Of a stretch of 7,421 nucleotides of DNA, positions 1-6,098 are shown piece by piece. The notes beneath the pieces were generated by a model. It saw nothing but the letters and a program-made list of their open reading frames with translations. It ran no database searches and was not told where the DNA came from. How positions within the stretch are numbered: position 1 is the first letter of the stretch; each line of letters begins with the position of its first letter. Source of the stretch: Gammaproteobacteria bacterium (GTDB lineage Bacteria > Pseudomonadota > Gammaproteobacteria > UBA6429 > Thiohalophilaceae); assembly GCA_013152045.1 (NCBI GenBank), contig JAADGZ010000095.1:1-7421 (forward strand), read 5' to 3'. A program made the position numbers and the translations under genes.

Positions 1-62
1 TTCCAATGGTGACGGCTGATGAAAAAATCAGGAACTACGAGCATGTAAGAACTATCTGGTAG
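1..62 (+). CDS. PIN-domain (VapC-type) toxin, C-terminal end only
   Basis: The frame that starts at base 3 is open from the window edge and encodes PMVTADEKIRNYEHVRTIW before TAG at 60-62. This matches the usual C-terminus of VapC-like PIN-domain ribonucleases, where a 'hxLVTADxKIxxYxHVxTIW' segment carries the last acidic residue of the Mg-binding site (here the D of TADE) and ends in a Trp. VapC toxins cleave RNA and are held inactive by a VapB antitoxin, usually encoded just upstream. Everything N-terminal lies outside the window, so completeness and the antitoxin cannot be judged. The assignment rests on 19 residues, but the motif is characteristic. The gene ends 21 bases before the next start. 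Confidence 0.6.
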   Translation, partial: PMVTADEKIRNYEHVRTIW

Positions 63-83
63 TGGTTTCAGCAGGAGGTGTAA

Positions 84-350
84 ATGGCAGGGGGATTTAC
101 AAAAGATGGTGCAGTACAGGACCAGATCAATGCCACCATTGAGGATGCGGTTAACCGTGCGCGCAGCCAGTTGCCACAGGGGAAAAGCTTACGGTACTGC
201 GAAGAATGTGATTCCAGAATCCTTGAGGCACGCCGCCAGGCGATCGCCGGGATGCGTTTGTGTGTGACCTGTCAGGAAGAACACGACAAAAAGCAGGCGA
301 TCACGGCGGGTATCAACCGGCGCGGCAGCAAAGATAGTCAGCTGAGATGA
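84..350 (+). CDS. ybiI: DksA/TraR C4-type zinc-finger protein, YbiI-like
   Basis: An 88-residue protein with a four-cysteine zinc finger, C39-x2-C42 and C60-x2-C63, separated by the LEARRQAIAGMRLC segment typical of the DksA/TraR family. The N-terminal half (VQDQINATIEDAVNRAR) and the tail NRRGSKDSQLR closely follow E. coli YbiI from memory, and the length is the usual one, so this is a complete gene. Full-length DksA binds the RNA polymerase secondary channel with a coiled-coil tip. This short form lacks that long coiled coil, and its role is not established. Start choice is firm: AGGAGGTG at 73-80 sits directly upstream of ATG 84. No promoter is obvious in the 21-base gap, so it may be read through from the PIN-domain gene. 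The TGA at 348-350 is followed by about 110 bases in which I see no convincing gene. Confidence 0.9.
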   Translation: MAGGFTKDGAVQDQINATIEDAVNRARSQLPQGKSLRYCEECDSRILEARRQAIAGMRLCVTCQEEHDKKQAITAGINRRGSKDSQLR

Positions 351-460
351 TGGTGGTTCCTGCGTTCATACCCAAATACAGATTACATCTCTTTGCAAGG
401 TCATGAGTTGATCGAGGGTGTAGGCAATGACTTCCCGCAGATAGACGCCTACAGTGAAGG

Positions 461-709
461 ATGACAACCTGGCTCTGCGCCAGGGACATCGTGGGCATCA
501 CCGTTAACCGCTGGGCCCATGGCTATGCATATTGGTACAACCCGCTATTTGATACCGTCTTTGAGGACGACGATGACGAACGCTACCCGCATATGCTTGC
601 CCGCAAGCGCTTCGGCCGTATTGCCATTGCCAACTCGGATGCGGCGGCCACTGCAATGTTTGAGGCGGCGGTAGAGCAGGGTCATCGGGCCGTGCTTGAA
701 CTGAGCTAG
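461..709 (+). pseudogene. FAD-dependent oxidoreductase (spermidine dehydrogenase-like), C-terminal fragment
   Basis: The translated 82 residues contain ARDIVGITVNRWAHGYAYWY, then NPLFD, then FGRIAIANSDAAATA and a final helix. This is the C-terminal part of large FAD/NAD(P)-binding amine oxidases annotated as spermidine dehydrogenase-like, where the IANSDA segment belongs to the FAD-binding fold. Family members are several hundred residues long. Here the N-terminal FAD-binding GxGxxG region is absent, an in-frame TGA lies at 455-457, and there is no Shine-Dalgarno before ATG 461, so I read it as a decayed remnant. Family similarity probably begins near ARDI; the first seven residues look like unrelated or frameshifted sequence. 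Compared with the second copy at 7295-7372, a GAG codon has become TAG at 707-709, ending the frame two codons early; the ancestral TAG is at 713-715. Confidence 0.7.
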
Positions 710-726
710 GTTTAGAACTGGCCAGC

Positions 727-906
727 TTAGTCTGCGGGTTTTTGTTCCTGCAGTGACACGTCATTTTCCGTGGGTAGCTGTTTCAGATCGTCCACTATTC
801 TCAGCCAGCTAATCCTGCTTTCGATCCCGTAATGCCGGGCACCGCCACGCACGGGCTTGTTGATCTGCAGCGAAGAACCCAACTGTTTCTGAACCGGGAG
901 CGGCAT
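727..906 (-). pseudogene. C-terminal remnant or small gene convergent to the oxidoreductase fragment (unrecognised)
   Basis: On the minus strand an open frame from ATG at 904-906 to TAA at 727-729 encodes 59 residues with a natural-looking amphipathic composition, including VRGGARHYGIESRISWLRIV, then DDLKQLPTEN and the end EQKPAD. I do not recognise the family. There is no good Shine-Dalgarno upstream of the ATG, and the frame remains open further upstream toward a hairpin at 962-998, so this is more likely the 3' end of a once longer gene than a start-to-stop gene. The stop region recurs at 7411-7421, where the minus strand reads P-A-G-stop in the same position relative to the oxidoreductase end. 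The same convergent neighbour therefore existed in both copies, which supports this as real former coding sequence. Confidence 0.4.
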
Positions 907-961
907 GGTTTTCTTCGCCCAGGCGGCTGGAATTGGTGTGAAGCACGTTGACCGCTGGTTG

Positions 962-998
962 GAATTCTATGTTGGACCCCCAGAAAGGGTCAGAATTC
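962..998. repeat. REP-like imperfect palindrome
   Basis: GAATTCT (962-968) and GACCC (975-979) pair with GGGTC (987-991) and AGAATTC (992-998), giving a 12-pair stem with a six-base bulge (969-974) and a seven-base loop. The GGGTCAG core resembles the two palindromes at 7140-7167 and 7195-7248. Palindromes with a GGGTCAG-type end occur in many Gammaproteobacteria and are commonly linked to REP-associated tyrosine transposases. No such transposase is visible here. Confidence 0.45.
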
Positions 999-1168
999 AC
1001 GGTCTTCTGTCTCAAAAGTTGGTGTTACGGATTGTTCCATGTCCGAGGAATTCTGGCAATATAGTGTTTAAACGACCTATGCTCTGGCAGTGGTTTCGAT
1101 CTCGGCCTTGGCTGAATTTTCAATCAGAACGGAAACCTGTACAACAGCAAAAGCCAGCCGCCGCATGC
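999..1168. other. Intergenic stretch without recognisable gene
   Basis: Between the palindrome at 962-998 and the promoter candidate at 1169, none of the short frames on either strand has a Shine-Dalgarno, a family motif or convincing protein composition. It is probably the scar between the decayed oxidoreductase locus and the acyltransferase operon. An 8-base direct repeat ACAATTGG lies just beyond, at 1173-1180 and 1185-1192. Confidence 0.5.
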
Positions 1169-1177
1169 TGGTACAAT
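1169..1177 (+). promoter_or_regulatory. Candidate extended -10 promoter for the acyltransferase/TPR-Fic operon
   Basis: TGGTACAAT at 1169-1177 fits an extended -10 element (TGn then TACAAT, five of six to TATAAT). No good -35 hexamer is seen 17 bases upstream, which extended -10 promoters tolerate. Initiation near 1184 would leave a leader of about 55 bases before GTG 1240. The direct repeat ACAATTGG with 12-base period (1173-1192) overlaps it and could be an operator, but this is inference. Confidence 0.35.
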
Positions 1178-1239
1178 TGGCCCCACAATTGGTAGGGCGC
1201 AAAGGCAAGGGTTTGGACTGATTGCGAGGGAATACAAAT

Positions 1240-1875
1240 GTGAAAAAACTGGTGATCTATGGGGCATGGTATCTAAGCCGTGTAATTGCGGAAGCAGCCG
1301 AGGCGTCGGGTCGGGAAGTTTTGGGTTTCGTAGACCCCGAACCGCCAGAGGACGTGGCGACACTGGAAACCTTGCCGGAAAATGTTGCAGTTTTTGTCGC
1401 CATAGGAAACAACCACATACGCGAAGCAGTTACTTCATCATTGCTAAAACACAGTCGGCGTATAACCACTATTGCACATCCGACCGCTTGTATCAGCCCC
1501 AGCGCATCGATTGATCCAGGTTCTTTTGTTGGTGAATTGGTGGTCGTGCGCACCAATGCGACTCTCGGCCAGGGTGTCGTACTTCAAGCCGGAAGCATCG
1601 TGAGTCATGATTGTCAGGTGAAATCATTTGCAACATTTGGTCCGAATGCTGTAGCGGCCGGCAGGGTATGTATCGGCCAACGCACATTGGTCGGAGCTGG
1701 CGCGAGCATTGCACCCGGCGTGTCCATAGGTGAAGACTGCACTGTGACTGTCGGTGCCGGTGTGTTTAAGGACTCGGAAAACAATAAGAAGCTGATTGGA
1801 AACCCGGCGCAGGTGGTAACAAGTCCAGTCAGGGGATCAAAGCAGTCAAACTGGGACCTGAATGTCGTTTGGTAG
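1240..1875 (+). CDS. NeuD/PglD-family sugar O-/N-acyltransferase (left-handed beta-helix)
   Basis: A 211-residue protein. Residues 1-75 resemble the N-terminal Rossmann-like domain of NeuD/PglD enzymes (KKLVIYGA, LGFVD, AIGNNHIRE). Residues 80-195 are hexapeptide repeats (HPTACISPSASIDPG, then NATLGQGVVLQAGSIVSHDC and VSIGEDCTVTVGAGVFKD) that form a left-handed beta-helix, closing with the family signature IGNPAQVV. H123 in SHDC matches the catalytic His of PglD-type enzymes. Such enzymes transfer an acetyl group from acetyl-CoA to an amino- or hydroxyl-sugar, usually a nucleotide sugar destined for surface glycans. I chose GTG 1240, not the in-frame TTG at 1222, because GAGGGA (1226-1231) lies eight bases before it and KKLVIYGA then falls at the N-terminus. 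Odd point: the usual GAGGHA loop is GAWYLS. The tail after residue 195 (about 16 residues) is longer than usual. The next gene starts 12 bases downstream, so they are probably cotranscribed. Confidence 0.85.
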   Translation: MKKLVIYGAWYLSRVIAEAAEASGREVLGFVDPEPPEDVATLETLPENVAVFVAIGNNHIREAVTSSLLKHSRRITTIAHPTACISPSASIDPGSFVGELVVVRTNATLGQGVVLQAGSIVSHDCQVKSFATFGPNAVAAGRVCIGQRTLVGAGASIAPGVSIGEDCTVTVGAGVFKDSENNKKLIGNPAQVVTSPVRGSKQSNWDLNVVW

Positions 1876-1887
1876 CGAGATTAGCGT

Positions 1888-3306
1888 GTGACTACCGTAA
1901 GCTCACAAAACTGGTTTCGCTCCATGCAGCAAGGCCAGCAAGCATTCCAAAAAGGCAATATTGAAGCTGCGGTCCGGTTTTTTGATGAAGCTACAAAAAG
2001 CCTCCCGACGCGGGCTGAAGCTTGGCTCAATCTGGGTATTGCGCAAGTAGAAAACGGTGCTCTGGAGTCCGGGCTTGTCGCGCTTGAAAGCGCAATAGGT
2101 TTGAGCCCGGATATCATGTTGGCCCACATGGCAGTTGGGGATGCCCAGCGGCAGCTCGGCAACTGGGAAGCAGCGGTCGCTGCTTACCAGCGCGCAGTTG
2201 CCCTGCAACGAACACCAATGTCATTGAATCAGCTGGCCGGCGCATTACGCGTGCTACGAAGAGCAACAGAATCAGAATTGCTCTACAAAGAGGCTCTCCA
2301 AATGGACCCAGGCTTTAACCTGGCGCAGGTCAATCTGGCGACCGTGCAGGTTGAGTTGCAGAATTTTGCGGAAGCCAGGAAATTGCTGTCAGGTCTCGTC
2401 GGTTTGCCACTTTCTCCGCTGGAGCGTAATGAAGCGGCTTGCACGAGCCTTGCCCTGGAGCTGTATTTTCGTGTCCAGCCTGGACTGGAAGTGGTCATGC
2501 GAAAAGGGGATTTTGAACCGCTACATCAGGCGTTGCGTGAGGTTCCGGACAGAATGTTGGAAGTGGATCTACGGATTATGGACGGCATCCGGCGATACGC
2601 CAACTCGGCCAGCAAGTTATCCTTGCCCACGGAAACCATCGCCACTTCACTACCGGGTGATTGGCCGCTTATCGAAGGTCTGTTCATGATCCCACTGGTG
2701 GAGACCGTGGCTGAGTACCGCAAACTCAAAAGTGATCTGGCCGCGAAAATCAGCCCGACGGGCGATCTGCTGGAATCTACCAACATGGAAGCAGTCGTGC
2801 GTGCTGAGCGCGCGGCCGGTGATGTATTGCAAGACCCGCTAATGGCGGAGATGCATTTGCGTCACTGGCACGCGCTGGCAACAAACAACATTTCGGGTTT
2901 GGCCCCGGGTCAATTCAAAATGGCTGGCAATATGGTGCATAAAAGCACCATGGAACGTACCCAGCCACATTTGGTGACCGGTACGGTGCGACGCTTCTTC
3001 AGTGAGATCTACAGTGACCTTCCTCCCGGACTGGCCAGAGGCTTGGTTGCATTGATGGCTATCGCGGACATACATGCCTTTGAAGATGCGAATGGGCGAA
3101 TTGCATTATCCCTGCTGAATCGTGAATTGGAATGGACAGGGCAGATGCCGGTTCTATTCACTCGCGAATGGGGGTTTGGCGCTCAACTCAGTGATGCGAT
3201 TAACGCAGTGCGTCAAAACAATGGGGATGTTTTCCCACTGATTCCGGTCATCCGCAAAGGGCAGCGCATCGCACGGGAATTCTGTGCAGAACTGACCCGG
3301 ATGTAG
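1888..3306 (+). CDS. TPR-repeat protein with C-terminal divergent Fic domain
   Basis: A 472-residue protein without signal peptide or membrane segment. Residues 8-175 hold about five TPR units (AWLNLGIAQVENG, AHMAVGDAQRQLGNWEAAVA, VNLATVQVELQNFAEA). Residues 176-290 are a helical linker. Residues 291-460 look like a Fic domain: an inhibitory-helix-like SxxxE (S297-T-N-M-E301-A), a GQFK segment (G341-K344) in the place of GEFR, and the catalytic loop H396-A-F-E-D-A-N-G-R404. Fic enzymes transfer AMP or another nucleotide to Ser, Thr or Tyr of a target protein, using the motif His as base; the inhibitory Glu blocks ATP binding. Compared with HPFxDGNGRxxR, the Pro and first Gly are Ala and the last Arg is L407, so activity could be altered or lost. 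The TPR-plus-Fic order recalls animal FICD. The start is GTG 1888 with only a weak GCGAGA upstream; M13 is an alternative. Its pairing with a sugar acyltransferase is unusual. Confidence 0.8.
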   Translation: MTTVSSQNWFRSMQQGQQAFQKGNIEAAVRFFDEATKSLPTRAEAWLNLGIAQVENGALESGLVALESAIGLSPDIMLAHMAVGDAQRQLGNWEAAVAAYQRAVALQRTPMSLNQLAGALRVLRRATESELLYKEALQMDPGFNLAQVNLATVQVELQNFAEARKLLSGLVGLPLSPLERNEAACTSLALELYFRVQPGLEVVMRKGDFEPLHQALREVPDRMLEVDLRIMDGIRRYANSASKLSLPTETIATSLPGDWPLIEGLFMIPLVETVAEYRKLKSDLAAKISPTGDLLESTNMEAVVRAERAAGDVLQDPLMAEMHLRHWHALATNNISGLAPGQFKMAGNMVHKSTMERTQPHLVTGTVRRFFSEIYSDLPPGLARGLVALMAIADIHAFEDANGRIALSLLNRELEWTGQMPVLFTREWGFGAQLSDAINAVRQNNGDVFPLIPVIRKGQRIAREFCAELTRM

Positions 3307-3334
3307 CTAACAAGCCAGGATCGGCAAGTATAAT
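3307..3334 (+). promoter_or_regulatory. Candidate sigma-70 promoter for the PanE-like gene
   Basis: A perfect TATAAT at 3329-3334 is preceded, 16 bases upstream, by CTAACA (3307-3312), four of six to TTGACA. It begins right after the stop codon of the TPR-Fic gene. Transcription starting near 3341 would give a leader of roughly 118 bases before ATG 3459. I see no terminator between the TPR-Fic gene and this site, so readthrough is also possible. Confidence 0.4.
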
Positions 3335-3458
3335 ACGCCGGCCAGGGGCTGACTAAATCTCGGCTAGTTTTCAGACCGCGCCTTGATTGCTTCCGGCAGC
3401 AAGGCCGCCCCGAAATTCCGGCGCGTCGCAGCCAACACCTTCACAACAGGGTATAGCC

Positions 3459-4460
3459 ATGAAAATATGTGTTATCGGTGCTGGTGCAATCGGCGGACTG
3501 ATGGGCGCCAAACTCGCCTTGGCCGGCGAGGAGGTTACCTTTATCGAGCGTGAAGGATCCCATTTGGCGGCAATTAACAAAAATGGCCTAAAACTGCTGA
3601 TGCATGGCGGTGAAGAACTTATAGTCCGCGATTTCAAGACGAACACCGACATGGATAAGGCGGGAAAGCAGGACATCGTAATTATCGCCGTAAAGACGTA
3701 TCAAATTCCACCAATCGCGGCAAAAATGCGCGCGCTTTTTGAACCGGACACAGTGGTTATCACAATTCAGAACGGCCTTCCCTGGTGGTATTTTCACAAG
3801 CATGGCGGCGAATTCGAGGGACAGCGTATACATGCGGTCGACCCAACTGGTGAGATCGACGCTAATATAGAACCCGAACGGATAATCGGCTGCATCGCTT
3901 ATCCAGCAGCAGAAGTAGTCTCGCCAGGCATTATTAAACACGTCGGAGGTAACCGCTTCCCCGTGGGCGAACTGGATGGTTCCCACAGCGACCGGATAGA
4001 AAGAATTTCCCGGATATTGTGCAAAGCTGGGTTTAAGTCTTTCGTGCTGGATGACATCCGTTCTGAAAGCTGGCTGAAGGCCTGGGGCAACCTCTCTTTC
4101 AATCCGATAAGCGCACTGACACACGCCACAATGGTCGACATCTGTCAGTTTTCTGCCACCCGTGAGCTGGCAACGCAAATGATGGCGGAGGCACAGACGA
4201 TAGCCAACAAACTGGGTGTTCAGTTCCGTCACAGCATAGAGAAACGGATCACTGGAGCAGAAAGCATGGGTAAGCATAAAACGTCCATGCTGCAGGATGT
4301 CGAAGCGGGTCGGGAGCTGGAAATCGAGGCACTGGTGGGTACGGTGGTAGAGTTGGGAAGGCTCACGCATACGCCGACACCGCATATCGACGCGATCTAC
4401 GCATGTACCAAGCTGCTCGGTAAAATCATGCCAAGCTACTGGATTTCATCTCAGGACTAG
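3459..4460 (+). CDS. 2-dehydropantoate 2-reductase (PanE/ApbA) family oxidoreductase
   Basis: A full-length 333-residue member of the ketopantoate reductase family. These cytosolic enzymes use NADPH to reduce 2-dehydropantoate to pantoate on the pantothenate/CoA pathway; many paralogues act on other 2-keto acids. Visible signatures are the Rossmann loop GAGAIGG (residues 7-13), IAVKTYQ, the TIQNGLP segment (N105), and the C-terminal helical domain with W205-L-K207 followed by GNLSFNPISALT. K207 lines up with the catalytic Lys of PanE. The segment SMLQDVEAGRELEIEALVG is the conserved substrate-side helix. AGGG at 3448-3451 lies seven bases before ATG 3459; an open frame extends upstream to 3387 but without family similarity. 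No other pantothenate gene is adjacent and the neighbours are unrelated, so I infer a paralogue or a pathway-unlinked copy and withhold the symbol panE. Confidence 0.92.
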   Translation: MKICVIGAGAIGGLMGAKLALAGEEVTFIEREGSHLAAINKNGLKLLMHGGEELIVRDFKTNTDMDKAGKQDIVIIAVKTYQIPPIAAKMRALFEPDTVVITIQNGLPWWYFHKHGGEFEGQRIHAVDPTGEIDANIEPERIIGCIAYPAAEVVSPGIIKHVGGNRFPVGELDGSHSDRIERISRILCKAGFKSFVLDDIRSESWLKAWGNLSFNPISALTHATMVDICQFSATRELATQMMAEAQTIANKLGVQFRHSIEKRITGAESMGKHKTSMLQDVEAGRELEIEALVGTVVELGRLTHTPTPHIDAIYACTKLLGKIMPSYWISSQD

Positions 4461-4476
4461 TCGTTCCGGTACCCAA

Positions 4477-4532
4477 GCCAAGAGGCAGCCTGCCCTCGCT
4501 TCCTTGGCGTATTTGCATGCAATAGCAAATAC
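4477..4532 (+). terminator. Tandem hairpins after the PanE-like gene, possible transcript end
   Basis: Two adjacent stem-loops start 16 bases after the stop codon. The first pairs GCCAAGAGG (4477-4485) with CCTC (4494-4497) and TTGGC (4504-4508) across a six-base bulge. The second is a perfect 8-base stem, GTATTTGC (4509-4516) with GCAAATAC (4525-4532). Neither is followed by a T-run, so they are poor intrinsic terminators and may instead protect the 3' end of the mRNA. Confidence 0.3.
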
Positions 4533-4714
4533 CGGGAGCGCGTGACGCCGGTAAAGTCATCGCCCGCATCCGATAGCGAAGTCGATAAGTCCTACGTCAA
4601 CAGGTTCTCATGCAAAAACGAGGAAGACGAGCAACAGGAATGGGAACATAGTTGAAGGGCTTACTGGTTTTAGTATTTTAATTTCTATGATCATTAGTAT
4701 GTTATCTGATCAAT

Positions 4715-4987
4715 GTGAGTCCGACCTCTGGCACCGTAGGCCGCATGATAATCTCCGGCACACACACGGGCGTCTGGATTGACCTTGGCCGTGACCAGCC
4801 AGGCATGCTCCTGCAACGCCACAAACCGGGTGACAGGTGGCGTGACTATCTGAAGGATAGCAAGGTGGTTCAATCACCTGTTGATATTGCGCAGTTGCCG
4901 CTGGGGAAGTACTGGTGGGAAAATGTTGAGACCTATTGCTTACCGCACTTGCACTTCTTTTTGAGAAAAAAGTCAATTAACCTCTGA
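4715..4987 (+). CDS. Hypothetical protein, doubtful or remnant
   Basis: A frame of up to 90 codons (GTG 4715) or 80 codons (ATG 4745) encodes a Trp-rich, soluble-looking sequence (THTGVWIDLGRDQPG, LQRHKPGDRWRDY, LGKYWWENVETYC, ending FFLRKKSINL). I recognise no family. Neither start has a proper Shine-Dalgarno. The composition looks protein-like (WIDLGRDQPGMLLQ), so it may be the C-terminal part of a decayed gene rather than an intact one. Two TGATCA sites (4688-4693 and 4707-4712), 19 bases apart, lie just upstream and could be a fortuitous or regulatory repeat. The stop codon overlaps the 3' end of the convergent membrane-protein gene by 11 bases. The preceding gap (4533-4714) holds nothing else I can support. 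Confidence 0.35.
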   Translation: MSPTSGTVGRMIISGTHTGVWIDLGRDQPGMLLQRHKPGDRWRDYLKDSKVVQSPVDIAQLPLGKYWWENVETYCLPHLHFFLRKKSINL

Positions 4988-5480
4988 TATCCAAAAACGC
5001 CCCTATCATCTGCATTGTTAATCCAGTTATTAAAAAGGTTGAACCTAAAACCCGCAAACGAAAGCCATAGTCCTTTAGGCTGTCAACCTTTGGATCAGAA
5101 ACAAAATCTTCAACTAGAAACCAAATGACTGTAAACGGCCCCAATAATGATGCCTGAAATATGGCTAGAACTTTTGCCGAAGGCTGCTTATACATGGCTG
5201 CGTAAGGCGATAATATTAAAGAACCAAGAATGAAAAAAAGAAGGAACGCAATAAATTCAAAGGATACCCGTTCGACTATGAATTGTTTTAGCCGAGCCGA
5301 TGAAGATAGAAAGCTGCTAAGCAGGATCACCCCAAGTATGTCAAAAAATATCCCCCAAATATTAAATAGCTTAAACACTGGGAGGTCTTCAAGCCAACTA
5401 AATTGAAAAAAGTAATATGCACCCAGCGCCATGGCTAATGCATTGAAAAAAGGAACGTAGCTGATCTTATAGCTTGACAT
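4977..5480 (-). CDS. Multi-pass inner-membrane protein, unknown function
   Basis: A 167-residue, strongly hydrophobic protein with four or five likely transmembrane helices, roughly residues 8-27 (FFNALAMALGAYYFFQF), 36-58 (NIWGIFFDILGVILLSS), 71-95 (FIAFLLFFILGSLILSP), 106-124 (FQASLLGPFTVIWFLVE) and 145-164 (TFLITGLTMQMIGAFL). Short charged loops contain SSARLKQFIVE and SDPKVDSLKDYGFRLR. No catalytic motif or family signature is visible. Two consecutive ATGs are available; AAGGA on the minus strand lies three bases before the first (5481-5483) and six before the second (5478-5480), so I favour the second. Base composition is AT-richer than in the genes to the left, suggesting separate ancestry. 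It is a lone minus-strand gene, convergent with the doubtful ORF at 4715-4987. Confidence 0.7.
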   Translation of the reverse strand: MSSYKISYVPFFNALAMALGAYYFFQFSWLEDLPVFKLFNIWGIFFDILGVILLSSFLSSSARLKQFIVERVSFEFIAFLLFFILGSLILSPYAAMYKQPSAKVLAIFQASLLGPFTVIWFLVEDFVSDPKVDSLKDYGFRLRVLGSTFLITGLTMQMIGAFLDIRG

Positions 5481-5609
5481 CATATTTCCTTGTCGCTAAA
5501 TCTGTCGATTGCTCAACAGTTTGGCGATTACCTACGGCATTGCATAGAGGTGACTAACTACAAGCCGGTGCAGTGGGGGGCACTAACACCGCACCCTGAT
5601 GGCTGATTC

Positions 5610-5634
5610 CCCCGGGCTGTCGGGGTATTTTTAT
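5610..5634 (+). terminator. Rho-independent terminator, plus strand, without an obvious gene
   Basis: CCCCG (5610-5614) and CGGGG (5621-5625) enclose the loop GGCTGT and are followed by TATTTTTATT, a standard intrinsic terminator layout. No plus-strand gene ends before it: the nearest upstream gene runs on the minus strand. It may end a small RNA from 5500-5609 or be left over from a lost gene. Confidence 0.55.
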
Positions 5635-5646
5635 TGCTGCTTGGAT

Positions 5647-5666
5647 ACTTCCCCGAACGGGGAAGT
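5647..5666. other. Strong symmetrical hairpin downstream of the antitoxin gene
   Basis: ACTTCCCC (5647-5654) and GGGGAAGT (5659-5666) form a perfect 8-base stem around GAAC, extendable by a G-C pair inside. It lies 48 bases beyond the brnA-like stop codon on the minus strand. No T-run follows on either strand, so it is not a typical intrinsic terminator, though it could stabilise the toxin-antitoxin mRNA end. A doubled GTTAAC (5665-5670 and 5672-5677) adjoins it. Confidence 0.4.
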
Positions 5667-5713
5667 TAACTGTTAACCTCTGCCAGGCACTCTCTAAATC
5701 TACCGGCGCGAGA

Positions 5714-6070
5714 TTACGCGCACTTTTTATCTAAATGCCGCGCAAGGGGGCTATCTTCGTCGGACAAGGCAGCTTCAAGTTCTTTACGCTCTTGATACTT
5801 ACGTAAAAGGTTTATCATTTCCGCCTGTGCGAATCGACCCAACACGTCACGCATTAACGGCTGATAACCGATACTATGCGCACCGGCGATCATTTTCAAA
5901 TCTCTGATGAGTTTCACCGGCATCCTGATTGAAATGGGCTTCATTCCAAGTGCGACATCCAGCGCCAGTTCTTCTTCTGGCGTAGCTGCCACCGCAAATG
6001 CTTCATCTTGGCCCAACTTGCCGCTTTCCCAATTCTGTGCTGTTCCTTTAACTTTGGTCTGGTTGCTCAT
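5714..6070 (-). CDS. BrnA/CopG-like ribbon-helix-helix antitoxin
   Basis: A 118-residue protein. Residues 44-84 (KPISIRMPVKLIRDLKMIAG, then HSIGYQPLMRDVLGRFAQAE) have the strand-helix-helix pattern of CopG/BrnA-type ribbon-helix-helix DNA-binding proteins. The N-terminal 40 residues, probably flexible, would contact the toxin in BrnA-like antitoxins. Such proteins neutralise the partner toxin and repress their own promoter. The frame is open up to 6160, but I start at ATG 6068-6070 because a strong AAAGGAGAG lies just before it and the longer version would overlap the toxin gene. It begins 28 bases after the toxin stop, and the order toxin-then-antitoxin is the brnTA arrangement. The 18 bases covering this ribosome binding site and start codon recur exactly, in opposite orientation, at 7220-7237. 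Confidence 0.78.
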   Translation of the reverse strand: MSNQTKVKGTAQNWESGKLGQDEAFAVAATPEEELALDVALGMKPISIRMPVKLIRDLKMIAGAHSIGYQPLMRDVLGRFAQAEMINLLRKYQERKELEAALSDEDSPLARHLDKKCA

Positions 6071-6098
6071 TTTCTCTCCTTTTACGCACACTTCCACT

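Noticed and set aside
347..406. A 20-codon frame from ATG 347 overlapping the YbiI-like stop
   Set aside because: Too short, no homology seen, and the ATGA overlap alone is weak evidence.
809..1015. A 68-codon minus-strand frame overlapping the 59-residue remnant
   Set aside because: The alternative frame at 727-906 has better composition and its stop is conserved in the second copy; both cannot be coding.
905..1195. A 96-codon plus-strand open frame between the remnants and the acyltransferase
   Set aside because: It has no Shine-Dalgarno, runs through the palindrome at 962-998, and its composition is random-looking (many Trp, Arg, Gln).
3588..4385. A 265-codon minus-strand open frame opposite the PanE-like gene
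   Set aside because: It lies wholly within a well-supported family gene, is rich in Cys, His and Arg as expected of an antisense shadow, and has no motif.
5647..5677. Integron attC-like site suggested by GTTAACT near a hairpin
   Set aside because: No matching RYYYAAC partner at proper spacing and no integrase or cassette array is visible.
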